A DNA stretch of 64,000 bases, taken from Nocardia yamanashiensis NBRC 100130 (GTDB taxonomy: Bacteria > Actinomycetota > Actinomycetes > Mycobacteriales > Mycobacteriaceae). The position numbers were made by a program, and so were the translations under genes. Below the pieces are notes generated by a model that was not told the origin of the DNA, made no database searches, and saw nothing but the letters and a program-made list of their open reading frames with translations. Numbering within the stretch: position 1 is the stretch's first letter; each line of letters begins with the position of its first letter. Below are positions 16,429 through 25,325 of this stretch, piece after piece. The stretch spans positions 1 to 64,000 of the forward strand of contig NZ_BDCD01000031.1 in the NCBI RefSeq assembly GCF_001613325.1, read 5' to 3'.

Positions 16429-17550
16429 CTACTCCGCGGCGAAGGCGCTGCCCAGCGCGCGCAGGTGCTCGGTGGCCCCGCCGAGCGCGAACTCGTTGTG
16501 CTTGGCGGCGGTGAAGTACTGGTTCACGATGTGATCGCGGTCGATGCCGACGCCGCCGTGCACGTGCACCACGGTGTGGGCGACCCGGTGACCGGCCTCG
16601 GCGGCCCAGAACTTGGCGGTGTGCACCTCGTTCGCGGCGGGCAGGCCCTCGGCGAGCCGCCAGCCGGCCTGCTGCACCGCCAGCCGCACGCCCTGCACGT
16701 CGATGTAGGCGTCGGCCAGGCGCTGCGCCACGGCCTGGAAGCTGCCGATCTTGCGATTGAACTGCTCGCGCTCGCGGGCGTAGTCGGCGACCAGCTCCAG
16801 GCCCTTCTCGATGGTGCCGAGCTGGGTGGCGGCCAGCCCGAACCAGGCGTGCTCGAGCAGCCAGGTCAGGATCTGCGCGCCCTGCTCCACGGTGCCGACC
16901 AATTCGGCCGGGGTACCGGCGAATTCGAGCTCGGCCTCGGGGGAGCGGTCGGTGACGATCTGGTCCGCGACGCGCACGGTGGCATCGGCCGGATCGACCA
17001 GGAAGACCGCGACCGCGCCGTCGACCGTGGCGGGCACCAGCACGCGGGCCGCCTGGCGGGCGAAGGGCACGGTGGTCTTGAGACCGGTGACGCGCCAGCC
17101 GTTCTCGTCGGCGGCGGTGGTGACCGGCTTGGCGGGATCCCAGTTGCGCTCCTCGGCCAGCGCCGCGGTCAGCACCACCTCGCCGGTGGCGGCCTGCGCG
17201 GCCAGCGCCACCTGGTCCGCGGAACCGAATTTCGCCAGCGCGCCGGCGCCCAGCACGATCGACCACAGGTACGGCACGGCGGCGACGGACTTGCCCAGTT
17301 CGCGCAGGATGGCGGACTGCTCGAGCGCGCCGAAGTCACTGCCGCCCACGGTTTCCGGGAGCGCGGCGGCCAGCACGCCGGTTTCGGCGAGCGAGGCCCA
17401 CAGCGGGGCGTCGAAGCGGACGGTGGGATTGCCGTCGGCGTCGGTGTTCTTGTCCAGTTCCCGCAGGCGATCGGCGGTGACGAGCTTGCCGGTCACCTCG
17501 GCGGTGAGCCGCGCCAGGTCCTGCTGAGCTTCGGTGAGAGTGAAATCCAT
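16429..17550 (-). CDS. fadE27: Sterol side-chain acyl-CoA dehydrogenase subunit FadE27 (ChsE5-like)
   Basis: 373-residue acyl-CoA dehydrogenase. The N-terminal helical domain starts MDFTLTEAQQDLARLTAEV, the middle beta domain includes ALAEERNWDPAKPVTTAADENGW (within it), and the C-terminal helical domain has AWFGLAATQLGTIEKGLEL and REREQFNRKIGSFQAVAQ. It resembles Rv3505 (FadE27), which with FadE26 forms an alpha2beta2 ChsE4-ChsE5 enzyme dehydrogenating sterol side-chain CoA thioesters. It starts 20 nt after fadE26, so the two subunits are co-expressed. The half-size pairing of distinct FadE subunits is typical of actinobacterial steroid enzymes; subunit roles are inferred from that work. Confidence 0.88.
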   Translation of the reverse strand: MDFTLTEAQQDLARLTAEVTGKLVTADRLRELDKNTDADGNPTVRFDAPLWASLAETGVLAAALPETVGGSDFGALEQSAILRELGKSVAAVPYLWSIVLGAGALAKFGSADQVALAAQAATGEVVLTAALAEERNWDPAKPVTTAADENGWRVTGLKTTVPFARQAARVLVPATVDGAVAVFLVDPADATVRVADQIVTDRSPEAELEFAGTPAELVGTVEQGAQILTWLLEHAWFGLAATQLGTIEKGLELVADYAREREQFNRKIGSFQAVAQRLADAYIDVQGVRLAVQQAGWRLAEGLPAANEVHTAKFWAAEAGHRVAHTVVHVHGGVGIDRDHIVNQYFTAAKHNEFALGGATEHLRALGSAFAAE

Positions 17551-17570
17551 GATGGATAACCGGCTTTCGA

Positions 17571-18764
17571 TTAACGCGCCGCGGCGGGCTGCTTGAGGGC
17601 GGTCATGGCGATGATGTCGCGCTGCACCTCGTTGGTGCCGCCGCCGAAGGTCAGGATCAGGCAGGCGCGGTGCATGCGCTCCAGGCGGCCGCGCAGCTGC
17701 GAGCCGGCGGAATCCTGGCGCAGGTAGGCCTGCGGGCCGAGGATCTCCATCAGGGTGCGGTAGGCCTCGGTGGCCAGTTCGGTGCCGAACACCTTGCAGG
17801 TGGAGGCATCCCACGGGCGCGGCGCGGCATCCCCGCCGGCATCGGCGCGCGAGGCGACCTCCCAGTTCAGCAGCTTGAGGTACTCGACCTTGGAGTGGAT
17901 GCGGGCGAGCGCGATCTGCACCCATTCCTGATCGATGACCCGGGACCCGTCGGCGGTCTTGGTATTGCGCGCCCACTCGGTGGTCTGCGCGACCGCCAGG
18001 GCCAGCGGCGCGGACGAGGTCAGCGCGACGCGTTCGTGATTGAGCTGGTTGGTGACCAGCGACCAACCGCCGTTCTCCGGGCCCACCATGTCCGAGTGCT
18101 TGACCCGCACGTCCTGGTAGTAGGTGGCGGAGGTGTCCGGGCCGGCCATGGTGTGCACCGGCGTCCAGGAGAAGCCCTCGGCGGTGGTGGGCAGGATGAA
18201 CATCGAGATGCCCTTGTGCTTCTTGGCATTCGGATCGGTGCGCGCCGCCAGCCACACGTAGTCGGCGTAGGCGATCAGCGAGGTCCACATCTTCTGCCCG
18301 TTGATCACCCACTCGTCGCCGTCGCGCACCGCGGAGGTGCGCAGCGAGGCCAGGTCGGTGCCCGCGCCCGGCTCGGAATAGCCGATGGCGAAATGCAATT
18401 CACCCGCGGCGATCTTGGGCAGGAAGAACTTCTTCTGCTCCTCGGTGCCGTAGTGCATGATGGTCGGCGCCACCGAGTTGATGGTCAGGAACGGCACCGG
18501 GGCGCCCGCGATGGCGGCCTCGTCGGTGAAGATCAGCTGATCCATGGTGGAGCGATCCTGGCCGCCGTACTCCTTGGGCCAGCCGAGCGCGAGCCAGCCG
18601 TCGCGGCCCATTTCCGCCACGACCTCGCGGTAGACATTGCCTTCGCCGTACTCACCGGTCTGGGCCGAAAGCGCCTGCCGCCGTTCGGGAGTGATCAGTT
18701 TGGCGAAATAGTCACGCAGCTCAGCACGCAGCTGTTCCTGTTGCGGCGTGTATGCGATCCGCAT
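17571..18764 (-). CDS. fadE26: Sterol side-chain acyl-CoA dehydrogenase subunit FadE26 (ChsE4-like)
   Basis: 397-residue acyl-CoA dehydrogenase with a clear FAD/substrate segment (FAIGYSEPGAGTDLASLRT), WVINGQKMWTSLIAYADYVW and the C-terminal RMHRACLILTFGGGTNEVQR with the typical GGT.E.QR flavin-binding end. It matches Rv3504 (FadE26), partner of FadE27. The gene is divergent from the ferredoxin gene across 154 bp that contains an exact KstR box at 18817-18830. Translation starts at ATG 18764 after GAGGTACT. With FadE27 it would introduce the C24-C25 double bond into side-chain CoA intermediates (established for the M. tuberculosis pair). Confidence 0.9.
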   Translation of the reverse strand: MRIAYTPQQEQLRAELRDYFAKLITPERRQALSAQTGEYGEGNVYREVVAEMGRDGWLALGWPKEYGGQDRSTMDQLIFTDEAAIAGAPVPFLTINSVAPTIMHYGTEEQKKFFLPKIAAGELHFAIGYSEPGAGTDLASLRTSAVRDGDEWVINGQKMWTSLIAYADYVWLAARTDPNAKKHKGISMFILPTTAEGFSWTPVHTMAGPDTSATYYQDVRVKHSDMVGPENGGWSLVTNQLNHERVALTSSAPLALAVAQTTEWARNTKTADGSRVIDQEWVQIALARIHSKVEYLKLLNWEVASRADAGGDAAPRPWDASTCKVFGTELATEAYRTLMEILGPQAYLRQDSAGSQLRGRLERMHRACLILTFGGGTNEVQRDIIAMTALKQPAAAR

Positions 18765-18816
18765 AGCAGTACCTCAAGCCTTCGTTTCTCGGTTAGGCCG
18801 ATCATGACACAGCAGG

Positions 18817-18830
18817 TGAAACATGTTCCA
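18817..18830. promoter_or_regulatory. KstR box between fadE26 and the ferredoxin gene
   Basis: TGAAACATGTTCCA matches TnnAACnnGTTnnA at all fixed positions. It lies 52 nt upstream of fadE26 and 88 nt upstream of the ferredoxin gene, in a divergent promoter region. Confidence 0.85.
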
Positions 18831-18918
18831 GTATGGCGAGCAAATGAGGGTTGACTTCCTATCCGGCCCCGCCTCTGCTTGTTAGGCTCGGGCAACACCT
18901 GTGGTTAAGGAGTCAGCT

Positions 18919-19107
18919 ATGAAGGTCACCGTCGATCTCGACCAGTGCGAGGCGAACGGAATCTGTGTCGGATATGCCCCCGACGTGTTCGAACTCGATG
19001 ATGACGACCAGTTGCACATCATCGGCCAGGAGGTTCCGGCCGGACTCGAGGACGATGTCCGCGATGCCGTGCTGCAGTGCCCGAAGGCCGCTCTCAAGAT
19101 CGTCTGA
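18919..19107 (+). CDS. fdxD: 3Fe-4S ferredoxin FdxD
   Basis: 62-residue ferredoxin. Cysteines at residues 10 and 16 (DQCEANGIC) and 54 (LQCPKAA) give the three-Cys pattern of actinobacterial 3Fe-4S ferredoxins that deliver electrons to P450s; the position of the missing fourth Cys is occupied by Ala or Gly. It corresponds to Rv3503c (FdxD) in the same place between fadE26 and the SDR. TTAAGGAGT lies 7 nt before ATG 18919. CYP125 in this window, or a steroid oxygenase elsewhere, is the likely partner (inference). Confidence 0.88.
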   Translation: MKVTVDLDQCEANGICVGYAPDVFELDDDDQLHIIGQEVPAGLEDDVRDAVLQCPKAALKIV

Positions 19108-19127
19108 TGTCAGCCTTGCTCGCCGGG

Positions 19128-19141
19128 TGTAACACGTTCTA
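19128..19141. promoter_or_regulatory. KstR box fused to a -10 element before the SDR gene
   Basis: TGTAACACGTTCTA is an exact KstR consensus match. Its terminal TA starts TAGAGT (19140-19145), a -10-like hexamer ending 6 nt before the GTG start at 19152, which points to a leaderless mRNA repressed by direct promoter occlusion. Confidence 0.83.
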
Positions 19142-19151
19142 GAGTCGGCCG

Positions 19152-20054
19152 GTGAGCGATTCTGATACAAGTCTTGCCGGCCGGGTTGCGATCGTCACCG
19201 GCGCGGGCGCCGGGCTGGGCCGGGCCGAAGCCCTCGAACTGGCCCGGGCCGGCGCCTCGGTCATCGTCAACGACCTTGCCGAAAACGAAGCGGTCAGCGC
19301 AACCCTCGCCGATATTCGCGCGCTGGGCGTGAAGGCCGAATTCGTGGCCGGCAGCATTGCCGAACGGTCCACCGCCGACGCCCTGATCGCCGCCGCCGAG
19401 AACACTTTCGGCCGCCTGGACATCGTGGTCAACAATGCCGGCATCACCCGCGACAAGATGCTGTTCAATATGTCCGACGAGGACTTCGACGCGGTGATCG
19501 CCGTGCATCTGCGCGGGCACTTCCTGCTGACCCGCAATGCGGGCGCCTACTGGCGCGGCAAGTCCAAGGAAGCCGACGGCCCGGTCTACGGCCGCATCAT
19601 CAACACTTCCTCCGAGGCCGGTCTGCTCGGCCCCGAGGGTCAGGCCAACTACGGCGCGGCCAAGGCGGGCATCACCGCCCTCACCCTGTCCGCCTCTCGT
19701 GCGCTGTCGCGTTTCGGCGTGCGCGCCAATGCCATCTGCCCGCGGGCCCGGACCGCCATGACCGAGAAGGTCTTCTCCGCGGCCCCCGAGGACGGCATCG
19801 ATCCGCTCTCGCCCGACCACGTCGCCCACCTGGTGGGATATTTGGCGTCCCCCGCGGCCGAGTCGGTCAACGGTCAGCTCTTCGTCGTCTATGGTCCGAT
19901 GGTGGCCCTGATGGCCGCCCCGGTGGTGGAGCAGCGCTTCGACACCGAGGGCGAGTGGACCCGCGAGGGTCTGGCCGCGTCGCTGGGCGGCTATTTCGCC
20001 GAACGCCCTTCGGCCGCCACGTTTTCCGCGTCATCGCTGATGGATCTCGGTTAG
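19152..20054 (+). CDS. Short-chain dehydrogenase, Rv3502c-like beta-hydroxysteroid/hydroxyacyl-CoA dehydrogenase
   Basis: 300-residue SDR. The Rossmann motif TGAGAGLGRAEALELA starts near residue 17, NNAG is present, and the catalytic Ser and Tyr lie in INTSSEAGLLG and YGAAKAG. A C-terminal extension of about 50 residues follows the core. The gene matches Rv3502c in the conserved order ferredoxin-SDR-yrbE4A; the mycobacterial protein is linked to oxidation of 3-hydroxyacyl-CoA sterol side-chain intermediates (17-beta-HSD4-like). Start GTG 19152 fits a leaderless transcript from the KstR-overlapped promoter. A hairpin after the stop separates it from the mce4 promoter. Confidence 0.87.
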   Translation: MSDSDTSLAGRVAIVTGAGAGLGRAEALELARAGASVIVNDLAENEAVSATLADIRALGVKAEFVAGSIAERSTADALIAAAENTFGRLDIVVNNAGITRDKMLFNMSDEDFDAVIAVHLRGHFLLTRNAGAYWRGKSKEADGPVYGRIINTSSEAGLLGPEGQANYGAAKAGITALTLSASRALSRFGVRANAICPRARTAMTEKVFSAAPEDGIDPLSPDHVAHLVGYLASPAAESVNGQLFVVYGPMVALMAAPVVEQRFDTEGEWTREGLAASLGGYFAERPSAATFSASSLMDLG

Positions 20055-20072
20055 TTAGTCCTAACTTCAGTT

Positions 20073-20095
20073 GGTGGGGGCGGCCCGCCCCCACC
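20073..20095 (+). terminator. Hairpin after the SDR gene
   Basis: GC-rich inverted repeat (20073-20083 and 20085-20095) shortly after the SDR stop, without a T-run. Probable weak or I-shaped terminator upstream of the mce4 promoter. Confidence 0.5.
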
Positions 20096-20190
20096 CTGCG
20101 GTTGATCACGCGATCGATCGTTGGTAGGAATGGGGATCAACTATGTGTGGCGGCTCACAAAGGTGTCACTACCATGACGTAGCTTCTGGA

Positions 20191-20204
20191 GTGAACACGT
20201 TCTG
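20191..20204. promoter_or_regulatory. Degenerate KstR-like box, distal mce4 site
   Basis: GTGAACACGTTCTG retains the AACnnGTT core but misses both outer bases. It lies 65 bp upstream of the proximal site and could be a secondary operator. Confidence 0.45.
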
Positions 20205-20268
20205 GAAACTGGTCAAGAGTTCAGAAAGATTCCCTGTTCAAAACCATTGAAACCTTCCCAGACGGCAC

Positions 20269-20282
20269 GAGAACGTGTTCTA
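20269..20282. promoter_or_regulatory. KstR-like box, proximal mce4 site
   Basis: GAGAACGTGTTCTA matches the consensus except for the first base. Its terminal TA begins TAATCT, a -10-like hexamer, giving a predicted transcript start near 20293 and a ~65-nt leader before yrbE4A. Confidence 0.78.
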
Positions 20283-20356
20283 ATCTCTGGGCGGGACCGA
20301 GATCACATTCTGATCTCGGGTGCTATAGCTAGGCAGGGGCAGGAGGAATAGCGGGA

Positions 20357-21121
20357 ATGAATGAAGTCCTTGCCGTACCGCTGCGGGCGGTCGGAGGGTT
20401 CTTCGAACTCGCCGGCGATGTCGCTCGCGCCGCGGTACGGCCCCCGTTTCAGCGACGGGAATTCATCGATCAGGCTTGGTTCATCGCGCGAGTGTCCATG
20501 TTTCCGACACTCATGGTCGCGATTCCGTTCACCGTGCTGGTGAGCTTCACCCTCAATATCCTGCTCCGCGAGATCGGCGCGGCGGACCTGTCGGGCGCGG
20601 GCGCGGCCTTCGGTTCCGTCACCCAGATCGGCCCGATGGTCACCGTGCTGATCGTCGCCGGCGCGGGCGCCACCGCCATCTGCGCGGATCTCGGCGCGCG
20701 CACCATTCGCGAAGAGATCGACGCCATGCGGGTATTGGGCATCGACCCGGTCCAGCGCCTGGTGGTGCCGCGGGTGCTCGCCTCCATGTTCGTGGCGTTC
20801 CTGCTCAACGGCCTGGTGTCGACCATCGGCATTCTGGGCGGCTTCCTGTTCTCGGTCTTCCTCCAGGATGTGAACCCGGGCGCGTTCGTCAACGGCATCA
20901 CGCTGCTGACCCATCTGCCCGAGGTCATCCTCTCCGAGGTCAAGGCCATGCTGTTCGGTCTGGTGGCCGGACTCGTCGCCTGCTACCTGGGCCTGAACGT
21001 CAAGGGCGGTCCCAAGAGCGTCGGCGACGCGGTGAACCAGACCGTCGTCTTCGCCTTCATGGCGCTCTTCGTCGTCAATGTGGTGGTCACCGCCGTTGGC
21101 ATCAAGTTCACGGCGCGGTGA
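20357..21121 (+). CDS. yrbE4A: Mce4 ABC-transporter permease YrbE4A
   Basis: 254-residue integral membrane protein of the MlaE/YrbE family with about five to six hydrophobic segments and the signature GARTIREEIDAMRVLGIDPVQ (a cytoplasmic EExxAL-like coupling helix). It is one of the two permeases of the Mce4 sterol importer. AGGAGGAA precedes ATG 20357, the first gene of the mce4 operon, under KstR-like control. The ATPase (MceG type) is encoded elsewhere. Confidence 0.93.
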   Translation: MNEVLAVPLRAVGGFFELAGDVARAAVRPPFQRREFIDQAWFIARVSMFPTLMVAIPFTVLVSFTLNILLREIGAADLSGAGAAFGSVTQIGPMVTVLIVAGAGATAICADLGARTIREEIDAMRVLGIDPVQRLVVPRVLASMFVAFLLNGLVSTIGILGGFLFSVFLQDVNPGAFVNGITLLTHLPEVILSEVKAMLFGLVAGLVACYLGLNVKGGPKSVGDAVNQTVVFAFMALFVVNVVVTAVGIKFTAR

Positions 21122-21125
21122 TCCC

Positions 21126-21977
21126 ATGGCTTTCGTGATCCAATCTCGTTTCCCCCGGGTGTCCCGGCGGGTGCGGCGGATGTCGGACAGCATCGACTCC
21201 GTCGGCAAACACGCGGTCTTCTACGCGCAGTCCATCGCCTCGGTGCCCAAGGCGCTCGTGCACTACCGCACCGAGACCATCCGGTTGATCGCCGAGATCT
21301 CCATGGGCACAGGCGCTCTCGCCGTCATCGGCGGCACCGTCGTGATCGTCGCCTTCCTCACCCTGGCTGCCGGTGGTGTCATCGCGGTGCAGGGCTACAG
21401 CTCGCTCGGCAATATCGGCGTCGAGGCGCTCACCGGCTTCTTCGCCGCCTTCATCAACGTTCGCATTGCGGCGCCGGTGATTTCGGGTATCGGCCTGGCG
21501 GCGACGCTGGGCGCCGGAACCACGGCACAATTGGGCGCCATGCGGGTCTCCGAAGAGATCGACGCCCTCGAGGTCATGGCCATCCGGCCGCTGCCGTTCC
21601 TCGTCGGCACCCGGATCCTGGCGGGCATGCTCGCCGTCATTCCGCTGTACTCGCTCGCGATCATCGCCTCGTTCATGGCCAGCCGCTTCGCGACCGTGGT
21701 GATCTACGGACAGTCCGGCGGTGTGTACGACCACTACTTCGAGACCTTCCTGATCCCCAGTGACATCCTGTGGTCGTTCGCCCAGGCCATTTTCATGGCC
21801 CTGGCCGTCATGGCGATCCACACCTACTACGGCTATCACGCCGCCGGCGGTCCCGTCGGCGTCGGCGTGGCGGTCGGCAACGCGGTGCGCGCCTCTCTGA
21901 TCGCGGTCGTCATGGTGACGCTGCTGATCTCGCTGGCCATTTACGGCACCTCCGGCAATTTCCATCTCTCCGGGTAG
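21126..21977 (+). CDS. yrbE4B: Mce4 ABC-transporter permease YrbE4B
   Basis: 283-residue YrbE/MlaE permease, partner of YrbE4A, starting 4 nt after its stop. The N-terminal ~60 residues are amphipathic and basic, followed by membrane segments (for example GALAVIGGTVVIVAFLTLAAGGVIAV) and the coupling motif AMRVSEEIDALEVMAIRPL. The predicted YrbE4A-YrbE4B pair forms the inner-membrane channel that receives sterol from the Mce4A-F tube. In-operon position is the same as in all mce loci. Confidence 0.93.
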   Translation: MAFVIQSRFPRVSRRVRRMSDSIDSVGKHAVFYAQSIASVPKALVHYRTETIRLIAEISMGTGALAVIGGTVVIVAFLTLAAGGVIAVQGYSSLGNIGVEALTGFFAAFINVRIAAPVISGIGLAATLGAGTTAQLGAMRVSEEIDALEVMAIRPLPFLVGTRILAGMLAVIPLYSLAIIASFMASRFATVVIYGQSGGVYDHYFETFLIPSDILWSFAQAIFMALAVMAIHTYYGYHAAGGPVGVGVAVGNAVRASLIAVVMVTLLISLAIYGTSGNFHLSG

Positions 21978-21985
21978 GGCGGCGA

Positions 21986-23230
21986 ATGGCGACACAGACA
22001 GGCGTGACCCCGGACCCGATCGGTCCGGCTTTCGCGCAGAAACCAAGGCCCAAGCGAACTCTCGAACAGGGATGGGCGATCAAACTGGCCGGGCTCGGCC
22101 TGGTGCTGGGCATCGTCGCCGTGGTGGCGATCTGCCTGGTGATGTTCGCCGGCGGCTTCGAGAACACCGTCAAGGTGACGGTGGCCGCGCCGCGCAGCGG
22201 CCTGGTGCTCGATCCGGAAGCCAAGGTGAAAATCCGCGGCGTCGAAATCGGTCGAGTTTCCGCGATTACCAATACTTCCGACGGCGCCCGGATCGAATTG
22301 GCGTTGGATCCGGACAAATTGAAGATGGTGCCGGCCAATGCCATGGTGGATATCAAGTCCACCACCGTATTCGGCGCGAAATACATCAACTTCATCGCTC
22401 CGCAGAATCCGTCTACGGAATCGCTGCGGGCCGGCTCGACCGTGCGCGCCGACGCGGTGACCGTCGAGTTCAACACCGTCTTCCAGCATCTCAACGATGT
22501 GCTCGCCAAGGTCGAGCCGGAGAAGCTGAACGCCACGCTGACCGCGCTCGGCAGCGCGCTGCAGGGCCGCGGTGACAAGCTGGGACAGTTGCTGGTCGAC
22601 AGCGATCAGTTGCTGAAGGACATCAATCCCAGCCTGCCCGACCTGCGCCGCGATCTGCAGACCTCGGTGCCGGTGACCAATCTGTACGCCGACGTGGTGC
22701 CGAACCTGTTGCGCACCACCGACAACATGGGCGTCACCAGCGCCACCATCGTGGACGAGAAGGACAACTTCAACGACGTCCTGCTCAACGTGATCGGGCT
22801 GGCGAACACCACCGGCTCCGTGCTCGGCGAGAACGAGGCCAACCTGATCACCGCGCTCGATCAGCTGCGACCCACCGCCGAACTGCTCAACGAATACCGC
22901 TCGGGCATCTACTGCCTGGTCGTCGGCGCCGCGAACGCACTGCCGGACGGCAACCGGATCTTCGGTGGCGACGGGCCATGGGTGACGCTGAACGCCAACT
23001 TCATGCCCGGCGGCACTCCCTACGATTACTCGAAGGATCTGCCCAAGGTGAACGCGACCGGCGGCCCGCACTGCGAGGGGATTCTCGACCGAGTGCCCGG
23101 CAGCCATGCCAACTACCTGGTGACCGACACCTCGCAGGGTGAGGTCTGGACCCCGCCGACGAGCACGCATCTCAACGGCCCCAAGGTGTTCCAACTGCTG
23201 TTCGCCGGATTGCCGGGGGTGCCCAACTGA
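21986..23230 (+). CDS. mce4A: Mce4A substrate-tunnel subunit
   Basis: 414-residue MCE-family protein. A cytoplasmic basic N-terminus precedes one membrane helix (about residues 32-54, LAGLGLVLGIVAVVAICLVMF), then the MCE domain beginning VTVAAPRSGLVLDPEAKVKIRGVEIGRV, then a long coiled-coil-rich region (LNDVLAKVEPEKLNATLTALG onward). Mce4A-F assemble into a hexameric periplasmic tube that carries cholesterol and related sterols. It starts 8 nt after yrbE4B and its stop overlaps the mce4B start (TGATG). Confidence 0.93.
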   Translation: MATQTGVTPDPIGPAFAQKPRPKRTLEQGWAIKLAGLGLVLGIVAVVAICLVMFAGGFENTVKVTVAAPRSGLVLDPEAKVKIRGVEIGRVSAITNTSDGARIELALDPDKLKMVPANAMVDIKSTTVFGAKYINFIAPQNPSTESLRAGSTVRADAVTVEFNTVFQHLNDVLAKVEPEKLNATLTALGSALQGRGDKLGQLLVDSDQLLKDINPSLPDLRRDLQTSVPVTNLYADVVPNLLRTTDNMGVTSATIVDEKDNFNDVLLNVIGLANTTGSVLGENEANLITALDQLRPTAELLNEYRSGIYCLVVGAANALPDGNRIFGGDGPWVTLNANFMPGGTPYDYSKDLPKVNATGGPHCEGILDRVPGSHANYLVTDTSQGEVWTPPTSTHLNGPKVFQLLFAGLPGVPN

Positions 23231-24261
23231 TGAGCATCAAACCGCATGCGAGCACCGTGAAGCTGGGCATCTTCACCCTGGTCATGGTGCTGGTGCTGGC
23301 CGGACTGGGCATCGTCTTCAGCCAGATGCGCTTCTCGTTCTCGACCGGCTACCACGCCGTGTTCACCAGCTCGTCCGGGATGCTGCCCGGTGCGAAGGTC
23401 CGGATCGCCGGTGTGCCGGTCGGTTCGGTGGGGCGGGTGTACGTCGGCAAGGACAAGCTGGCGCACGTCGATTTCGATATCGACAACAAGTACCGCATCT
23501 ACACCAGCACGACCGCCGCGATCCGCTACGAGAACCTCGTCGGCGACCGCTACCTGGAACTGCTGGAGGGCCCGGGGACGGCGCAGGCGCTGAGCAAGGG
23601 CGCCACCATCGGCACCCAGCAGACCAAGCCGGCGCTCGACCTCGACATGCTGCTGGGCGGGTTCAAACCGCTGCTGCGCGGCCTGAATCCGGAGCAGGTC
23701 AACGACCTGACCGGGGCGTTGCTGCAGGTGTTCCAGGGGCAGGGCGGCACGCTGGTCTCGCTGCTGAACAGCGGCGGCTCGTTCACCAAGACCCTGGCTG
23801 ACCGGGACGCCCTGATCGGCAGCGTCATCACCAACCTGAACACGGTGCTGGCCACCATCGATCAGCGTGACCAGGACTTCGCGACCACGCTCACCGAATT
23901 GCAGCGCCTGGTCAGCGGATTGGCCGAGGACAAGGATCCGATCGGTGCGGCGCTGCCGCGATTGGCCGGCGCGACAGGCGATCTCACCGCCCTGTTGAAG
24001 GAAGTGCGGCCCGATCTGAAGTCGACCGTCGAACAGGTCGGCCAGCTTTCGGAGAACCTCGACAACCGCACCGACGATCTGCAGTTCATCCTCGATCAGC
24101 TGCCGGTGGCCTACAAGAACCTCATCCGGATCGGTTCCTACGGTTCGTTCCTGAACATGTACGTGTGCGGCACGAACCTGCTGATCGATGCACCCAATGG
24201 CGGGACCCAGCTCGTCAAGCTGCCGGGCGGGCAGTTCACGGGAAGGTGCGCCAAGAAATGA
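23230..24261 (+). CDS. mce4B: Mce4B substrate-tunnel subunit
   Basis: 343-residue MCE protein: N-terminal membrane helix (LGIFTLVMVLVLAGLGIVF), MCE domain with YHAVFTSSSGMLPGAKVRIAGVPVG, and a helical C-terminal region. It is the shortest member of the set here. The start overlaps the mce4A stop by one base and its stop overlaps mce4C by ATGA, so translation of all subunits is coupled, as expected for a fixed-stoichiometry hexamer. Confidence 0.92.
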   Translation: MSIKPHASTVKLGIFTLVMVLVLAGLGIVFSQMRFSFSTGYHAVFTSSSGMLPGAKVRIAGVPVGSVGRVYVGKDKLAHVDFDIDNKYRIYTSTTAAIRYENLVGDRYLELLEGPGTAQALSKGATIGTQQTKPALDLDMLLGGFKPLLRGLNPEQVNDLTGALLQVFQGQGGTLVSLLNSGGSFTKTLADRDALIGSVITNLNTVLATIDQRDQDFATTLTELQRLVSGLAEDKDPIGAALPRLAGATGDLTALLKEVRPDLKSTVEQVGQLSENLDNRTDDLQFILDQLPVAYKNLIRIGSYGSFLNMYVCGTNLLIDAPNGGTQLVKLPGGQFTGRCAKK

Positions 24262-25325
24262 ACCAACAGCGTTCTCCCCTGATCAATATCGGTGTCGTCG
24301 GCATCGTGCTGGTGATGACGGTCTCGCTGGCGGCCCTGCAGTTCGACCGGCTGCCGTTCGTGCGGTCCGGCGCCGAATACAGCGCCTACTTCGCCGATGC
24401 CGGCGGCCTGCTGCCGGGTGATCCGGTGCAGGTGGCCGGGGTGCGCTCCGGCCGGGTCGAGCAGGTCAAGCTGGACGGGGCGAAGGTGAAGATTCGCTTC
24501 ACCCTCGACGAGTCGATCACATTGGGCGACAAGACCTCCGCGGCCATCAAGACCAACACCCTGATGGGCCGCAAGTCGCTCGAGGTCACCCCGACCGGCG
24601 GCGGTGCGCTGCACGGCAACGACACGATTCCGCTGGACCGCACCACTTCTCCGTACTCGCTCACCGACGCGCTCGGTGATCTGGCGACCACGGTGAAGGG
24701 CCTCGACACCGATCAGGTGAACAAGACCCTGGACACCCTCTCCGAGGCCTTCGCCGATACGCCCGCTCCGCTGCGGTCGGCGCTCGACGGCGTGTCCCGG
24801 CTCTCGCGCAGCCTGAACACCCGTGATCAGGCGCTCACCGAGCTGCTGTCGCACGCGCAGAACGTCACCAAGGTGCTCGGCGACCGGGCCACCCAGATCA
24901 ACTCGCTGCTGCTGGACGGCAACAGCCTGCTCGGTGAGCTCAATGCCCGCCGCAGCGCGATCAGCCAGCTGATCGTGTACATCAACGGTCTGGCCCAGCA
25001 GCTCACCGGCTTCGTCAACGACAACGAGGCGCAGCTGAAACCGACACTGGACAAACTGAATTCGGTGCTGGCGCTGTTGCAGAAGAACAAGGACAACATC
25101 GGCACCGCGCTCGAGAACCTCGGGCCGTTCGAGGCCGCGCTCGGTGAACAGGTCGGCAGCGGCCCGTACTTCCAGGCGTACCTGTCGAACATCGAGAGCC
25201 GCCCGATCCGGGTGCTGGTCGACGCGATGGTCTGGCCGCAGCGGCTGCCCGAGACCTTCCAGGAGTACCTCAACGAGCCGGGTCTGTCGATCGATCCCGC
25301 GCAGCCCAAGGAGCCGCCGCGATGA
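24258..25325 (+). CDS. mce4C: Mce4C substrate-tunnel subunit
   Basis: 355-residue MCE protein. Short N-terminus (MNQQRSPLINIGVVGIVLVM) forming the membrane anchor, MCE domain with YSAYFADAGGLLPGDPVQVAGVRSGRV, then repeated helical segments and a C-terminal VWPQRLPETFQEYL stretch. ATG 24258 overlaps the mce4B stop (ATGA), which fixes the start against longer in-frame options. Conserved NTLMGRKSLEV segment is typical of MCE domains. Confidence 0.92.
   Translation: MNQQRSPLINIGVVGIVLVMTVSLAALQFDRLPFVRSGAEYSAYFADAGGLLPGDPVQVAGVRSGRVEQVKLDGAKVKIRFTLDESITLGDKTSAAIKTNTLMGRKSLEVTPTGGGALHGNDTIPLDRTTSPYSLTDALGDLATTVKGLDTDQVNKTLDTLSEAFADTPAPLRSALDGVSRLSRSLNTRDQALTELLSHAQNVTKVLGDRATQINSLLLDGNSLLGELNARRSAISQLIVYINGLAQQLTGFVNDNEAQLKPTLDKLNSVLALLQKNKDNIGTALENLGPFEAALGEQVGSGPYFQAYLSNIESRPIRVLVDAMVWPQRLPETFQEYLNEPGLSIDPAQPKEPPR

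Larger units (their letters stand above)
20055..20356. other. mce4 promoter region
   Basis: 302-bp interval with a GC-rich hairpin (20073-20095), then an AT-richer part carrying two KstR-like boxes (20191-20204 and 20269-20282), a TAATCT hexamer at 20281-20286 and the AGGAGGAA ribosome binding site of yrbE4A. No gene is seen. A KstR-controlled mce4 promoter is known in mycobacteria and rhodococci. Confidence 0.7.
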